Notes under the pieces: generated by a model
Databases searched by the model: none
What the model was told of the DNA's origin: nothing
Seen by the model: only the letters and a program-made list of their open reading frames with translations
Position numbers and translations under genes: made by a program
NCBI GenBank assembly: GCA_019509685.1
Contig: JAEKLU010000147.1
Location: forward strand, 1 to 14,339
Reading direction: 5' to 3'
Length of the DNA stretch: 14,339 nucleotides
From: Mesorhizobium sp.
Lineage (GTDB): Bacteria; Pseudomonadota; Alphaproteobacteria; Rhizobiales; Rhizobiaceae
Part shown: positions 6,864 through 13,291 of the stretch, piece after piece
Layout of the letters: each line of letters opens with the position of its first letter
How positions within the stretch are numbered: the first letter of the stretch is position 1

Positions 6864-8120
6864 TCAGCGAGCCGGCAAATGAACCGTGAACGCCGCGCCC
6901 TTGCCGACTTCCGACTTGATCGACAACCTTGCGTTATGTCGGGTCAATATATGCTTGACGATCGAAAGGCCAAGTCCGGTGCCTTTCTGGGTGCGGCTCG
7001 ATTCGACATCGACGCGATAAAAGCGCTCGGTGATGCGCGGAATATGCTCTTCGGCAATGCCCGGGCCATAGTCCCTTATGGAGACGTCGACGCCCTGGCC
7101 GTCCTCGCCGTCGGCAATCGATACGGTGACGTGTCCGCCTGACTGGCCATATTTGCAGGCGTTCTCAAGAAGGTTTTCGAAGACCTGGAAGAGCTCGTCG
7201 CGATCGCCGGGAACGACCAGCGGTCCGGCGGCGAAATCGCGTTCGATGACGACACCGTTCTCGCTGGCCAGCGGCGCGAGCGAGTCGATGACGCTGTCGA
7301 TGGTCTGGCGAAGATCGACCTCGGTGCCCGGCTTCAGATAGGGCTTCATCTCCAGCCGCGACAGCGAAAGCAGGTCGTCGATCAGGCGTGCCATGCGGCC
7401 GGTCTGGTTCTGCATGATCTGCAGGAATTGATCGCGCGCGGTCGCGTCATTGCGGGCCGGACCGCGCAACGTCTCGATGAAGCCAGCGATCGAAGCAAGC
7501 GGCGTGCGCAGCTCATGGCTGGCATTGGCGATGAAGTCGGCCCGCATGCGATCGATGCGGCGCGTCTCGCTCTGATCCTTGAAGACAAGCACATAGAGGC
7601 CGGTGGCGTGGCCAACCGTGGAGGCGCTGACCCGGTATGTCCGCTCCACAGGCAGCTTTTCGGTGTAGTCGACGACGTCGGACGCGACCTCTCCCGCAAG
7701 GATGCCGTCCAGCAATGCCTGCATCTCCGGCGCGCGGAACTTGAGCGACAGCGACATGCCCGGCGCCAGCCCGCCAAAGGCGGCGAAGGCGGCGGCATTG
7801 GCATGGACGATGGTGGCGGAATGGTCGAAGATGATCAGCGGGTCGGCGACCGCGGCCGCCAGGTATTCGCCGGAAAGCCGCTGCAGTCCGATGGCCTCGA
7901 TCGCGGCTGCCTCATTGGCCGACTGACGCTCGGCGGCGGCCGGCAGCATCGCCGCGGCGATCAGCGCGACCATGGCCAGCAGCGGCACATAGATGGACGT
8001 GCCGGCGAAACCATAGACGACGACGACCGCAACGACGCCAACGGCAAGCAGCCAGCGGCCGCGCCACAATCGCGCCGCCAAGGCTTGTTCCCCGTTGTGC
8101 CCCGCGCTTGTCTCCGCCAT
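6864..8120 (-). CDS. phoR: PhoR-type sensor histidine kinase
   Basis: 418 residues. It is the inner-membrane kinase that phosphorylates PhoB under phosphate limitation. In order: two membrane helices (about 23-39 and 42-60), a PAS domain (about 85-185, with PLIIFDHSATIVHANAAAF), the HisKA box with phospho-acceptor H202 in ANASHELRTPLAS, then the ATPase domain with N-box N320 (NLLENACKYG), G1 DYGPGI (350-355), an F-box ERFYRVD, and G2 GTGLGLSIVKHI (380-391). All catalytic motifs are intact. The short extracytoplasmic part is typical of PhoR, which senses through Pst and PhoU. Assignment as PhoR rather than another PAS kinase rests on architecture plus adjacent phoU. It is divergent from ppk2. 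The Shine-Dalgarno sequence is weak. Confidence 0.9.
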   Translation of the reverse strand: MAETSAGHNGEQALAARLWRGRWLLAVGVVAVVVVYGFAGTSIYVPLLAMVALIAAAMLPAAAERQSANEAAAIEAIGLQRLSGEYLAAAVADPLIIFDHSATIVHANAAAFAAFGGLAPGMSLSLKFRAPEMQALLDGILAGEVASDVVDYTEKLPVERTYRVSASTVGHATGLYVLVFKDQSETRRIDRMRADFIANASHELRTPLASIAGFIETLRGPARNDATARDQFLQIMQNQTGRMARLIDDLLSLSRLEMKPYLKPGTEVDLRQTIDSVIDSLAPLASENGVVIERDFAAGPLVVPGDRDELFQVFENLLENACKYGQSGGHVTVSIADGEDGQGVDVSIRDYGPGIAEEHIPRITERFYRVDVESSRTQKGTGLGLSIVKHILTRHNARLSIKSEVGKGAAFTVHLPAR

Positions 8121-8187
8121 AGGCCTGCGTTACCCCGCTTGCGGTCCGGCCAGCTTCTCGCTGGACCGGCCTTGCGCATAGGCCCCT

Positions 8188-8252
8188 GAAAATCAGGATC
8201 GATTTTCGCAAAGGTTCATGCGCAAAATCAAAGTTCTACAGCGATTTTGCGC
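8188..8252. repeat. Tandem dyads in the phoR/ppk2 divergent spacer
   Basis: Dyad 1: GAAAATC (8188-8194), 6 bases, GATTTTC (8201-8207). Dyad 2: GCGCAAAATC (8220-8229), 13 bases, GATTTTGCGC (8243-8252), a perfect 10-bp stem. The block resembles intergenic repeats I associate with rhizobia, but only one copy is in this window. I looked for a Pho box (direct CTGTCAT-like repeats 11 bp apart) in this spacer and saw none. Confidence 0.6.
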
Positions 8253-8318
8253 CCCAAAGGGGGCAGGCGCCGTAGAGGCTCCATAGCACGAGTCCGCAAA
8301 CTGGAAAGGTTCGTCTGG

Positions 8319-9224
8319 ATGAAAAAAGCCAAGGAAACGGCGCAAGCGGTGCCAGCCACAGGGCCGATCAAGATCAAGATCGGTGGCAAGGAACGCGAGT
8401 TCGACATCGACAATCCGGTGCTGCCGGACTGGATCGAGGACAACAAGCTCACCGCCGGCGACTATCCTTATGACAAGAAAATGAAGGGCGAGGACTACGA
8501 GAAGGAGCTCGAACAGCTGCAGATCGAGCTGGTCAAGGCGCTGGCCTGGCTGCAAAAGACCGGCCAGCGGGTGATGGCCTTGTTCGAAGGCCGCGACGCC
8601 GCCGGCAAAGGCGGCACGATCTTCGTGCTGCGGCAATATATGAACCCGCGCACGGCGCGCAACGTGGCGCTGACCAAGCCGACGCCGACCGAGACGGGGC
8701 AATGGTATTACCAGCGCTATGTCGATCACTTCCCGACGTCGGGCGAGTTCGTCACCTTCGACCGCTCCTGGTACAACCGCGCCGGCGTCGAACCGGTCAT
8801 GGGCTTCTGCACCCCGGAGCAGCACGAGAAATTCCTCGACGAGACCCCGCATTTCGAGCGCATGATCTCGAACGAGGGCATCCATTTCTTCAAATTCTGG
8901 CTCAACATCGGACGCGAGACACAGCTCGAGCGGTTCCACGACCGCCGCTGGTCGCCGCTGAAGAACTGGAAATTCTCACCGATCGATATCGCCGGCGTCA
9001 GCAAGTGGGACGACTACACTAAGGTGCGCGACACGATGTTCGAGCGCACGCATAAGGAGTTTGCGCCCTGGATCATTGTGCGCGCCAACGACAAGCGCCG
9101 TTCTCGGCTTGCCGTTCTGCAGCACATTCTGTCATCGCTGCCTTATGACGGCCGCGACAGCGATATCATCGGCAAGCCGGATAAGAAGATCATCGGCGAA
9201 GGACCGTCCTTCCTGAAAGATTAG
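8319..9224 (+). CDS. ppk2: Polyphosphate kinase 2 (PPK2 family)
   Basis: 301 residues, the usual size for single-domain PPK2. PPK2 enzymes transfer phosphate between polyphosphate and nucleoside phosphates, mostly making GTP or ATP from polyphosphate. The Walker A loop GRDAAGKG is at residues 91-98, Walker B with D148-R149 in [12 protein letters not shown], and the lid [15 protein letters not shown] at about 209-223. Length and motifs fit the class I (NDP-phosphorylating) group, an inference. The start is the ATG at 8319, with GGAAAGG (8303-8309) 9 bases upstream. The frame stays open to a TTG at 8247, but that would add an arginine-rich stretch crossing the upstream dyad. It is divergent from phoR and ends at a strong hairpin. 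Confidence 0.94.
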   Translation: MKKAKETAQAVPATGPIKIKIGGKEREFDIDNPVLPDWIEDNKLTAGDYPYDKKMKGEDYEKELEQLQIELVKALAWLQKTGQRVMALFEGRDAAGKGGTIFVLRQYMNPRTARNVALTKPTPTETGQWYYQRYVDHFPTSGEFVTFDRSWYNRAGVEPVMGFCTPEQHEKFLDETPHFERMISNEGIHFFKFWLNIGRETQLERFHDRRWSPLKNWKFSPIDIAGVSKWDDYTKVRDTMFERTHKEFAPWIIVRANDKRRSRLAVLQHILSSLPYDGRDSDIIGKPDKKIIGEGPSFLKD

Positions 9225-9228
9225 ATTA

Positions 9229-9261
9229 CAGCGCCGCGGACCTTTCGGTTACGCGGCGCTG
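9229..9261. terminator. Bidirectional terminator hairpin between ppk2 and the crotonase gene
   Basis: A perfect 10-bp GC-rich stem CAGCGCCGCG/CGCGGCGCTG with a 13-base loop begins 4 bases after the ppk2 stop and lies 19 bases from the stop of the convergent crotonase gene. T tracts are poor on both sides. Confidence 0.65.
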
Positions 9262-9280
9262 AGACTTTCATGCCTGGCGC

Positions 9281-10030
9281 TCAGGCCGCCATGCGGGCGA
9301 TACGCTGCAGACGCTTCAAGGTGACGTCGTCCTGAAGCGCCTGCTGGAACAGCGTGATCTCATGGTCGATGCGGTCGCACAGCACGTCCGTGTCGCCCTT
9401 GAGCAGGCTGCGCGTCTGCAGCAATGCGGCGACCGGCTTCTTGGCGAGCTGTCTTGCTCTCGCCATGGTTGCCTCCTCCGCACTGCCTTCCGTTACGATC
9501 TCGCCCACCAGTCCGAGCGCCCTGGCGTCTTCGACGCCGAGTGTGTCGCCCAGGCAGAAGAAGCGGAAGGCGCCGGCATAGCCGAGCTTCTGGGGCGCCA
9601 GGATCGAGGTCGCCGCGTCCGGCACGAGGCCGAAATCGACGAAGGGCACCCTGAAGGTGCTGCCCTTCGAAGCGATCACCATGTCGCAGTGGAACAGAAT
9701 AGTGCAGCCGACGCCCACGGCGTCGCCGTCGACACAGGCAAGCACCGGCTTGGGAAAGGTCGCCAACATGCGGAACATGTCGGTGACGGCGGCGATCAGC
9801 TGCTGGTGCTTGGTGGCGTCGAGGAACTCCGAGAAGTCGCCGCCAAGGCAGAAGCAGCCGGCAAGGCCACGCAGCATGACGACGCGGACTTCGTCATTGG
9901 CGGCCGCGTCGTGCAGGGTTTTGGCGAGGCTCGCATAGGCGTGCCTGTCCAGCACCGGACGGCCGTCATGCGAGGACACCGTGACGACCAGCGTGTGGCC
10001 GCGCAGGTCTGGTTCGGGATGAAAGCTCAT
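9281..10030 (-). CDS. Enoyl-CoA hydratase/isomerase (crotonase) family protein, linked to luxI
   Basis: 249 residues, normal crotonase length. The two oxyanion-hole regions are present: CFCLGGDFSEF (59-69) and DGDAVGVGCTIL (101-112). At the positions where true enoyl-CoA hydratases have their two catalytic glutamates I read T110 and F130. At the place where delta3,delta2-enoyl-CoA isomerases keep a glutamate (LGLVPEA type) there is D138 in FGLVPDAAT. A plain hydratase is therefore unlikely, and an isomerase or a divergent acyl-CoA-handling role fits better (alignment by eye). The ATG at 10030 has GGAG 6 bases upstream and starts 14 bases after the luxI-type gene ends, so the two are one operon. 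The frame runs open further up to 10297, but that part lies inside the luxI-type gene. Confidence 0.88.
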   Translation of the reverse strand: MSFHPEPDLRGHTLVVTVSSHDGRPVLDRHAYASLAKTLHDAAANDEVRVVMLRGLAGCFCLGGDFSEFLDATKHQQLIAAVTDMFRMLATFPKPVLACVDGDAVGVGCTILFHCDMVIASKGSTFRVPFVDFGLVPDAATSILAPQKLGYAGAFRFFCLGDTLGVEDARALGLVGEIVTEGSAEEATMARARQLAKKPVAALLQTRSLLKGDTDVLCDRIDHEITLFQQALQDDVTLKRLQRIARMAA

Positions 10031-10044
10031 GACCGTCTCCAAAC

Positions 10045-10683
10045 CTACGAGGCCTGCTTCAGGCCGAGCTGGCCGGGATAACCCCGGTTCAGCACCGGCA
10101 GGTGGTGGTTGCGGCGCTGACGCACGACATCGAGCGTGTGCTCGGTGAAGGTCAGCAGCGTCGCCACGACCTGCTGGTTGCCGTAGGTACGCTGGTAGCC
10201 GAGGGGCTTCGCCAGAAAGTGCAACTGCAGCGCCCGCAGGACCCACATCGGCTCGAACTCGATGATCACCTGGTTGACGCCGCGCTTGAGGCCCCATTCG
10301 ACGAAACCGGCGATCAGCTCCGTGCCGACCGTCGAGACGCCGCGTTTGCCGTCGCGAAAGCCCTGGGCCACTGCATAGCGGGTCAATTCCCAGACATTCG
10401 GTCCGCGGGGCGACGCGCCCTCGCAGAGATCCTGCAAAACGTCCGTCAGAAGATGCGGCCGTGTCGTCGGCAGCATGCGCTGGTAGCCAGCAAGTTCGCC
10501 ATTGCGGATGACGAGGTGGTGTTCGGCCTCGTCATGGTCGAACTGATCGATCTCGAAATGGTCCGGGCGATCGAGATCGGTCCATCCCATCTCCTCGACG
10601 AAGATCTTGTAGCGTAGCCGATGGACGGCCTCCCAGAGGTCGGGACGTTCCATCAATTCCTGTGTGGTAAGGGCAAAAAGCAT
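10045..10683 (-). CDS. LuxI-type acyl-homoserine-lactone synthase
   Basis: 212 residues, the usual LuxI size. LuxI enzymes make acyl-homoserine lactones from S-adenosylmethionine and an acyl-ACP or acyl-CoA. The family's invariant residues are all present at canonical spacing: R24, F28 and W34 in LRYKIFVEEMGW, the acidic pair in FEIDQFDHD (D46, D49), R69 in GYQRMLP, and E99 and R102 in VWELTRYAV. It should be catalytically competent. The acyl chain cannot be read from sequence. The start at 10683 has AGGAG 7 bases upstream; an in-frame ATG at 10701 has none. It lies 98 bases downstream of a luxR-type gene on the same strand, with a perfect dyad in the gap, and is followed after 14 bases by a crotonase gene. 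Confidence 0.94.
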   Translation of the reverse strand: MLFALTTQELMERPDLWEAVHRLRYKIFVEEMGWTDLDRPDHFEIDQFDHDEAEHHLVIRNGELAGYQRMLPTTRPHLLTDVLQDLCEGASPRGPNVWELTRYAVAQGFRDGKRGVSTVGTELIAGFVEWGLKRGVNQVIIEFEPMWVLRALQLHFLAKPLGYQRTYGNQQVVATLLTFTEHTLDVVRQRRNHHLPVLNRGYPGQLGLKQAS

Positions 10684-10737
10684 CAGCCGTCTCCTAGGCA
10701 TAAGAGGAAGATACGGCCGTGATGTCCCTTAGAATAT

Positions 10738-10751
10738 TGCGCGAACGCGCA
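10738..10751 (-). promoter_or_regulatory. Candidate lux-box-like operator upstream of the luxI-type gene
   Basis: The perfect dyad TGCGCG-AA-CGCGCA is centred about 61 bases before the luxI-type ATG. A weak -10-like GTATCT lies at 10714-10709 (minus strand), about 33 bp from the dyad centre. This would place the dyad near -43, the position LuxR-type activators use when they overlap the -35 box. The dyad is shorter than the usual 18-20 bp lux box. Confidence 0.4.
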
Positions 10752-10781
10752 GGCAAGAATTTCCAGGCCGGCACGGCCGAC

Positions 10782-11513
10782 CTAGCTAATATAGCCGCGC
10801 CTAATCGCCTCTGCGACTGCCTGCACCCGGTTGGCGGCGCCGAGTTTGCTCTTGGCGTTAAGAAGGTGTTTCTCGGATGTATGTTCCGAGATACCGAGTA
10901 TCTGAGAAATCTCCCATTCGGACTTGCCGACGGCGGCCCACTTCAGGCATTCGCGCTCGCGAGCCGTCAACTCTATGTGATCGATGACCTTGGTCGGCTT
11001 CGTATGCAATTGCATGGCGCGGCCGATCGCATAGGTCGACGCCAGCGACACCATTCCGAATTCTTCGCCCGACAATTCCACGGCTTCGCCACCCAGCGAG
11101 ACCATGACGATCTGACCGTCGAGTGTGACCAGCGGAAAGGCAAGGCCGTCGCGCAGCTTGAACTCGCGCGCATCGCCCATCACTTCGTCGCTGCCCTTGT
11201 CGACGGCGATGCTGCGAGAGGCGTCCCGCCATTGGAACGGAGCTTGCAGCTGCTTCATGTGGCTGACGACCGGATCGTGGTCGACATAGTTGCGCGCCAC
11301 GTAGCGCTCCAGCCACTCGCCGGGCCAATCGCAGAGCAGCACGTGGTCCTTCTGCTGACCGCGCGGCGTGCCCGGCTGCGGCACGGTACCCGCCATCAGC
11401 GCTGTCAGGCCGAAATTGGAGGTAATACCTAGCAGCCGCTCGCATACCGCGGCTGCGGTGCCGGCGTGCTGCAACTGGTCGATATATTCCAGAGTTCTGT
11501 CGAACATGCCCAT
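10782..11513 (-). CDS. LuxR-type acyl-homoserine-lactone-responsive transcription factor
   Basis: 243 residues, the normal quorum-sensing LuxR length. The N-terminal autoinducer-binding domain keeps all six residues conserved in AHL receptors: W67 and Y71 (EWLERYVARNY), D80-P81, W95 (FQWRDA) and G123 (RDGLAFPL). The C-terminal GerE-type helix-turn-helix covers about 182-243 (LTARERECLKWAAVGKSEWE through AIRRGYIS). It is thus a full receptor, probably paired with the LuxI-type protein encoded 98 bases downstream. The start at 11513 is tentative: a second ATG sits two codons on, and no clear Shine-Dalgarno is seen. Instead a 21-bp dyad ends one base before the ATG. The gene is divergent from a periplasmic binding-protein gene. 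Confidence 0.94.
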   Translation of the reverse strand: MGMFDRTLEYIDQLQHAGTAAAVCERLLGITSNFGLTALMAGTVPQPGTPRGQQKDHVLLCDWPGEWLERYVARNYVDHDPVVSHMKQLQAPFQWRDASRSIAVDKGSDEVMGDAREFKLRDGLAFPLVTLDGQIVMVSLGGEAVELSGEEFGMVSLASTYAIGRAMQLHTKPTKVIDHIELTARERECLKWAAVGKSEWEISQILGISEHTSEKHLLNAKSKLGAANRVQAVAEAIRRGYIS

Positions 11514-11514
11514 C

Positions 11515-11535
11515 GCAACATCTACCCCATGTTGC
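11515..11535 (-). promoter_or_regulatory. 21-bp dyad directly before the luxR-type start codon
   Basis: On the minus strand this reads GCAACAT, a 7-base spacer GGGGTAG, ATGTTGC, then G and the ATG. As DNA it could be an operator. As RNA it would be a hairpin holding the only G-rich ribosome-site-like sequence in its loop. A second, overlapping dyad, CATCTACC (11519-11526) with GGTAGATG (11558-11565), is also perfect. Confidence 0.5.
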
Positions 11536-11760
11536 TTCTATTTTTCTCGTGACCGATGGTAGATGCCCGAACCGCCCTTCGCCATCAACCCCGGATTGCA
11601 AGCTGCTTATACGCCGGTAGCTTCCCCCTTCCGGCGCACGCGAAATCACCTGCAAACGCCCTAAAGCATACGCCTAATTTGCCCACTTGAAATCAAAAAC
11701 CGTTGTGCCTGCGCCATTTTCATACGAAAAGCCGTGCAGCAGAAACGCGCGGAGCCTTGG

Positions 11761-12612
11761 GTGACATTCCGGTGGATAATTCTGACCATGCTGTCGTTTC
11801 TGGCCGGCATGCTGCCGTTTGCCGGCGCGAGTCAGGCCGCGGAGCCGCAGGTGCCGGTGCTGTGGGACGCCAAGGAGCGGCTGCCCAAGCCCGACCTCTC
11901 CGCGCTGCCGCGATTGAGATTCCTCACCACCACCGATTTCCCGCCCTTCAATTTCCTTGACGGTTCGGGCCGGCTGTCGGGTTTCCATATCGATCTCGCG
12001 CGCGCGATCTGCGCCGAACTCGACATCGTCGACAAATGCCAGATCCAGGCGCTGCCCTGGAATGAATTGGACGATGCGCTGCAGAAGGGCGAGGGCGAAG
12101 CGATCATCGCGGGCATCGCCGCGACGCCGGAAAGCCGCGAGAAATATGCCTTCTCGCGCTCCTACCTGCAGTTCCCCGCCCGTTTCATCATGCCAAAGGC
12201 CAAGGCCTTGGCCGAGCCGATCCTCGACAAGCTGCGCAGCAAGCGCGTCGGCGTCGTCACCGGCTCGGCACATGAAAAGATGCTGCGTGACTATTTCAGC
12301 ACCGTCCAGGTCGTAACCTTCGACAAGCCGGAAGACCTCTATGCCGACCTCAAGGCGGGCAAGATCGATGCTGCCTTCGGCGACGGCATGCGCTTTGCCT
12401 TCTGGCTGGGGGGCTCGGATGCCGCCGGCTGCTGTCGCTTTGCCGGCGGCCCCTATCTGGCGCCGGAATATCTCGGCTCCGGCATGGCGATCGCTACCCG
12501 CAAAGGCGACACGGCGCTGGCGGCGGCCTTCGACTACGCGCTGCAGGAAATCTCGATCAAGGGCACATTCGCCGAGTTCTACCTGCGCTATTTCCCGGTC
12601 AGCTTTTTCTAG
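11761..12612 (+). CDS. Periplasmic substrate-binding protein, polar amino-acid ABC type (SBP_bac_3)
   Basis: 283 residues, the usual size of family 3 solute-binding proteins, which capture small solutes, mostly amino acids, in the periplasm. A signal peptide is plain: a hydrophobic stretch WIILTMLSFLAGMLPFAGA and a cleavage-type ASQAA just before EPQVP. The mature part shows FLTTTDFPPFNFLDGSGRLSGFHIDLARAICAEL, the usual first-domain start, then AIIAGIAATPESREKYAFSRSY and VGVVTGSAHEKML of the second domain. The GTG at 11761 has GGAG 6 bases upstream and gives a normal signal peptide; a GTG at 11734 and an ATG at 11788 are alternatives. No permease or ATPase gene is beside it, so it is an orphan binding protein. 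Its ligand cannot be read from sequence. Confidence 0.87.
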   Translation: MTFRWIILTMLSFLAGMLPFAGASQAAEPQVPVLWDAKERLPKPDLSALPRLRFLTTTDFPPFNFLDGSGRLSGFHIDLARAICAELDIVDKCQIQALPWNELDDALQKGEGEAIIAGIAATPESREKYAFSRSYLQFPARFIMPKAKALAEPILDKLRSKRVGVVTGSAHEKMLRDYFSTVQVVTFDKPEDLYADLKAGKIDAAFGDGMRFAFWLGGSDAAGCCRFAGGPYLAPEYLGSGMAIATRKGDTALAAAFDYALQEISIKGTFAEFYLRYFPVSFF

Positions 12613-12615
12613 CCT

Positions 12616-12661
12616 GCGCAACTCCGTACGGAAAACCGCTGCACACTTTTCCTGGAATTGC
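12616..12661 (+). repeat. Two-module palindromic repeat, copy D (module 2 only)
   Basis: It begins GCGCAACTCC, includes ACGGAAAACCG and CACACTTTTCCTGG, and ends GGAATTGC. It matches module 2 of the copies at 1664 and 6735 in sequence and orientation. It fills the whole 51-bp gap between two convergent stop codons and may serve as their terminator. Confidence 0.8.
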
Positions 12662-12663
12662 TT

Positions 12664-13077
12664 TTAGGTGAGCGTGCGCAGCCGCGCTTTGGCCGCACGG
12701 GCGATCGCCGCGACGGTCAGCGTGTCGAGATCGAGCTTGAGGCGGATGAGCTGCAGCACCCTCACCTCCTCCATGCGCATTTCCAGATCGACGGCGGCGA
12801 CTTCGAAGGCAGCGGCATAGGCCGTGTCGCGCAGCCGCTCCGGCAGCGCCTCGGCGACGCCGGCGAGAACGCCTTCCAGTCCGTCCTTGCCGTGCAGCGC
12901 CTTCTGGCAGGCCTGCGCCACCGCAACCAGGCGGTCCTGGTTGAAATCGATGAACACCGGCCATGAGCGGACGACGTCGCCGATCCGCGCCAGCTCGACA
13001 TCGGTCATGTCGCGGTCGGACGCCGACGTGATGACCATCAGATGGATCAGGGCTTCATGCGGTGTCAGCAAAGGCAT
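12664..13077 (-). CDS. Small TerB-like (tellurite-resistance TerB family) protein
   Basis: 137 residues, all-helical by composition, with no signal peptide. The N-terminal segment ALIHLMVITSASDRDMTDVE resembles the TerB fold, in which an acidic SDxxMxDxE helix contributes to metal binding. The rest (WPVFIDFNQDRLVAVAQACQ, then AAFEVAAVDLEMRMEEVRVL) fits the two-repeat helical pattern of these short proteins in rhizobia. Stand-alone TerB-domain proteins are common in alphaproteobacteria and have no proven function. No other ter gene is nearby, so tellurite resistance should not be assumed. AGGAG lies 7 bases before the ATG. It is divergent from lysS, and its 3' end meets repeat copy D. Confidence 0.75.
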   Translation of the reverse strand: MPLLTPHEALIHLMVITSASDRDMTDVELARIGDVVRSWPVFIDFNQDRLVAVAQACQKALHGKDGLEGVLAGVAEALPERLRDTAYAAAFEVAAVDLEMRMEEVRVLQLIRLKLDLDTLTVAAIARAAKARLRTLT

Positions 13078-13207
13078 TCAAAACTCCTAGAAGCGTGCGT
13101 GTCGCAATCCCAAAACCGCCAGGCACTGTCGGGCGACATGCACAGGATAACAGCGCCCGAACGTAGGGACGCGATTGTGGCGCCGCAAGGAAAAGCGCCG
13201 CAAATCG

Positions 13208-13236
13208 TTGACGCTCCGGCTTGTCACGCCTAGAGA
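13208..13236 (+). promoter_or_regulatory. Putative lysS promoter
   Basis: TTGACG (13208-13213), 17 bases, TAGAGA (13231-13236). The -35 box is good and the -10 box weak, as is usual in rhizobia. It is 55 bases before the lysS ATG. The other notable item in the 214-bp spacer is a 7-bp dyad, TCGGGCG (13129-13135) with CGCCCGA (13154-13160). Confidence 0.45.
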
Positions 13237-13291
13237 CCGGTTGAAAAACATATCCGCCGTGACGACGGCGCCTGACCTGGAAGATATTTAC

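Noticed and set aside
8247..8318. N-terminal extension of ppk2 from an upstream TTG
   Set aside because: The ATG at 8319 has a good Shine-Dalgarno and gives the normal protein length. The extension is arginine-rich and overlaps a dyad.
8121..8318. Pho box for PhoB control of phoR or ppk2
   Set aside because: No pair of CTGTCAT-like repeats with 11-bp periodicity was seen.
8193..8939. Long minus-strand open frame opposite ppk2
   Set aside because: It is antisense to a clear PPK2 gene. It is a GC-rich shadow frame with no recognisable domain.
10031..10297. N-terminal extension of the crotonase gene
   Set aside because: It lies inside the luxI-type gene in another frame. The start at 10030 has GGAG at good spacing and matches family length.
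12664..13077. Assigning tellurite resistance to the TerB-like gene
   Set aside because: There is only a fold-level resemblance and no other ter genes. Stand-alone TerB-domain proteins have no proven tellurite role.
13129..13160. Dyad in the lysS spacer as a riboswitch or T-box
   Set aside because: It is a single 7-bp stem with an 18-base loop, upstream of the putative promoter and so probably not transcribed with lysS. No riboswitch core is seen.
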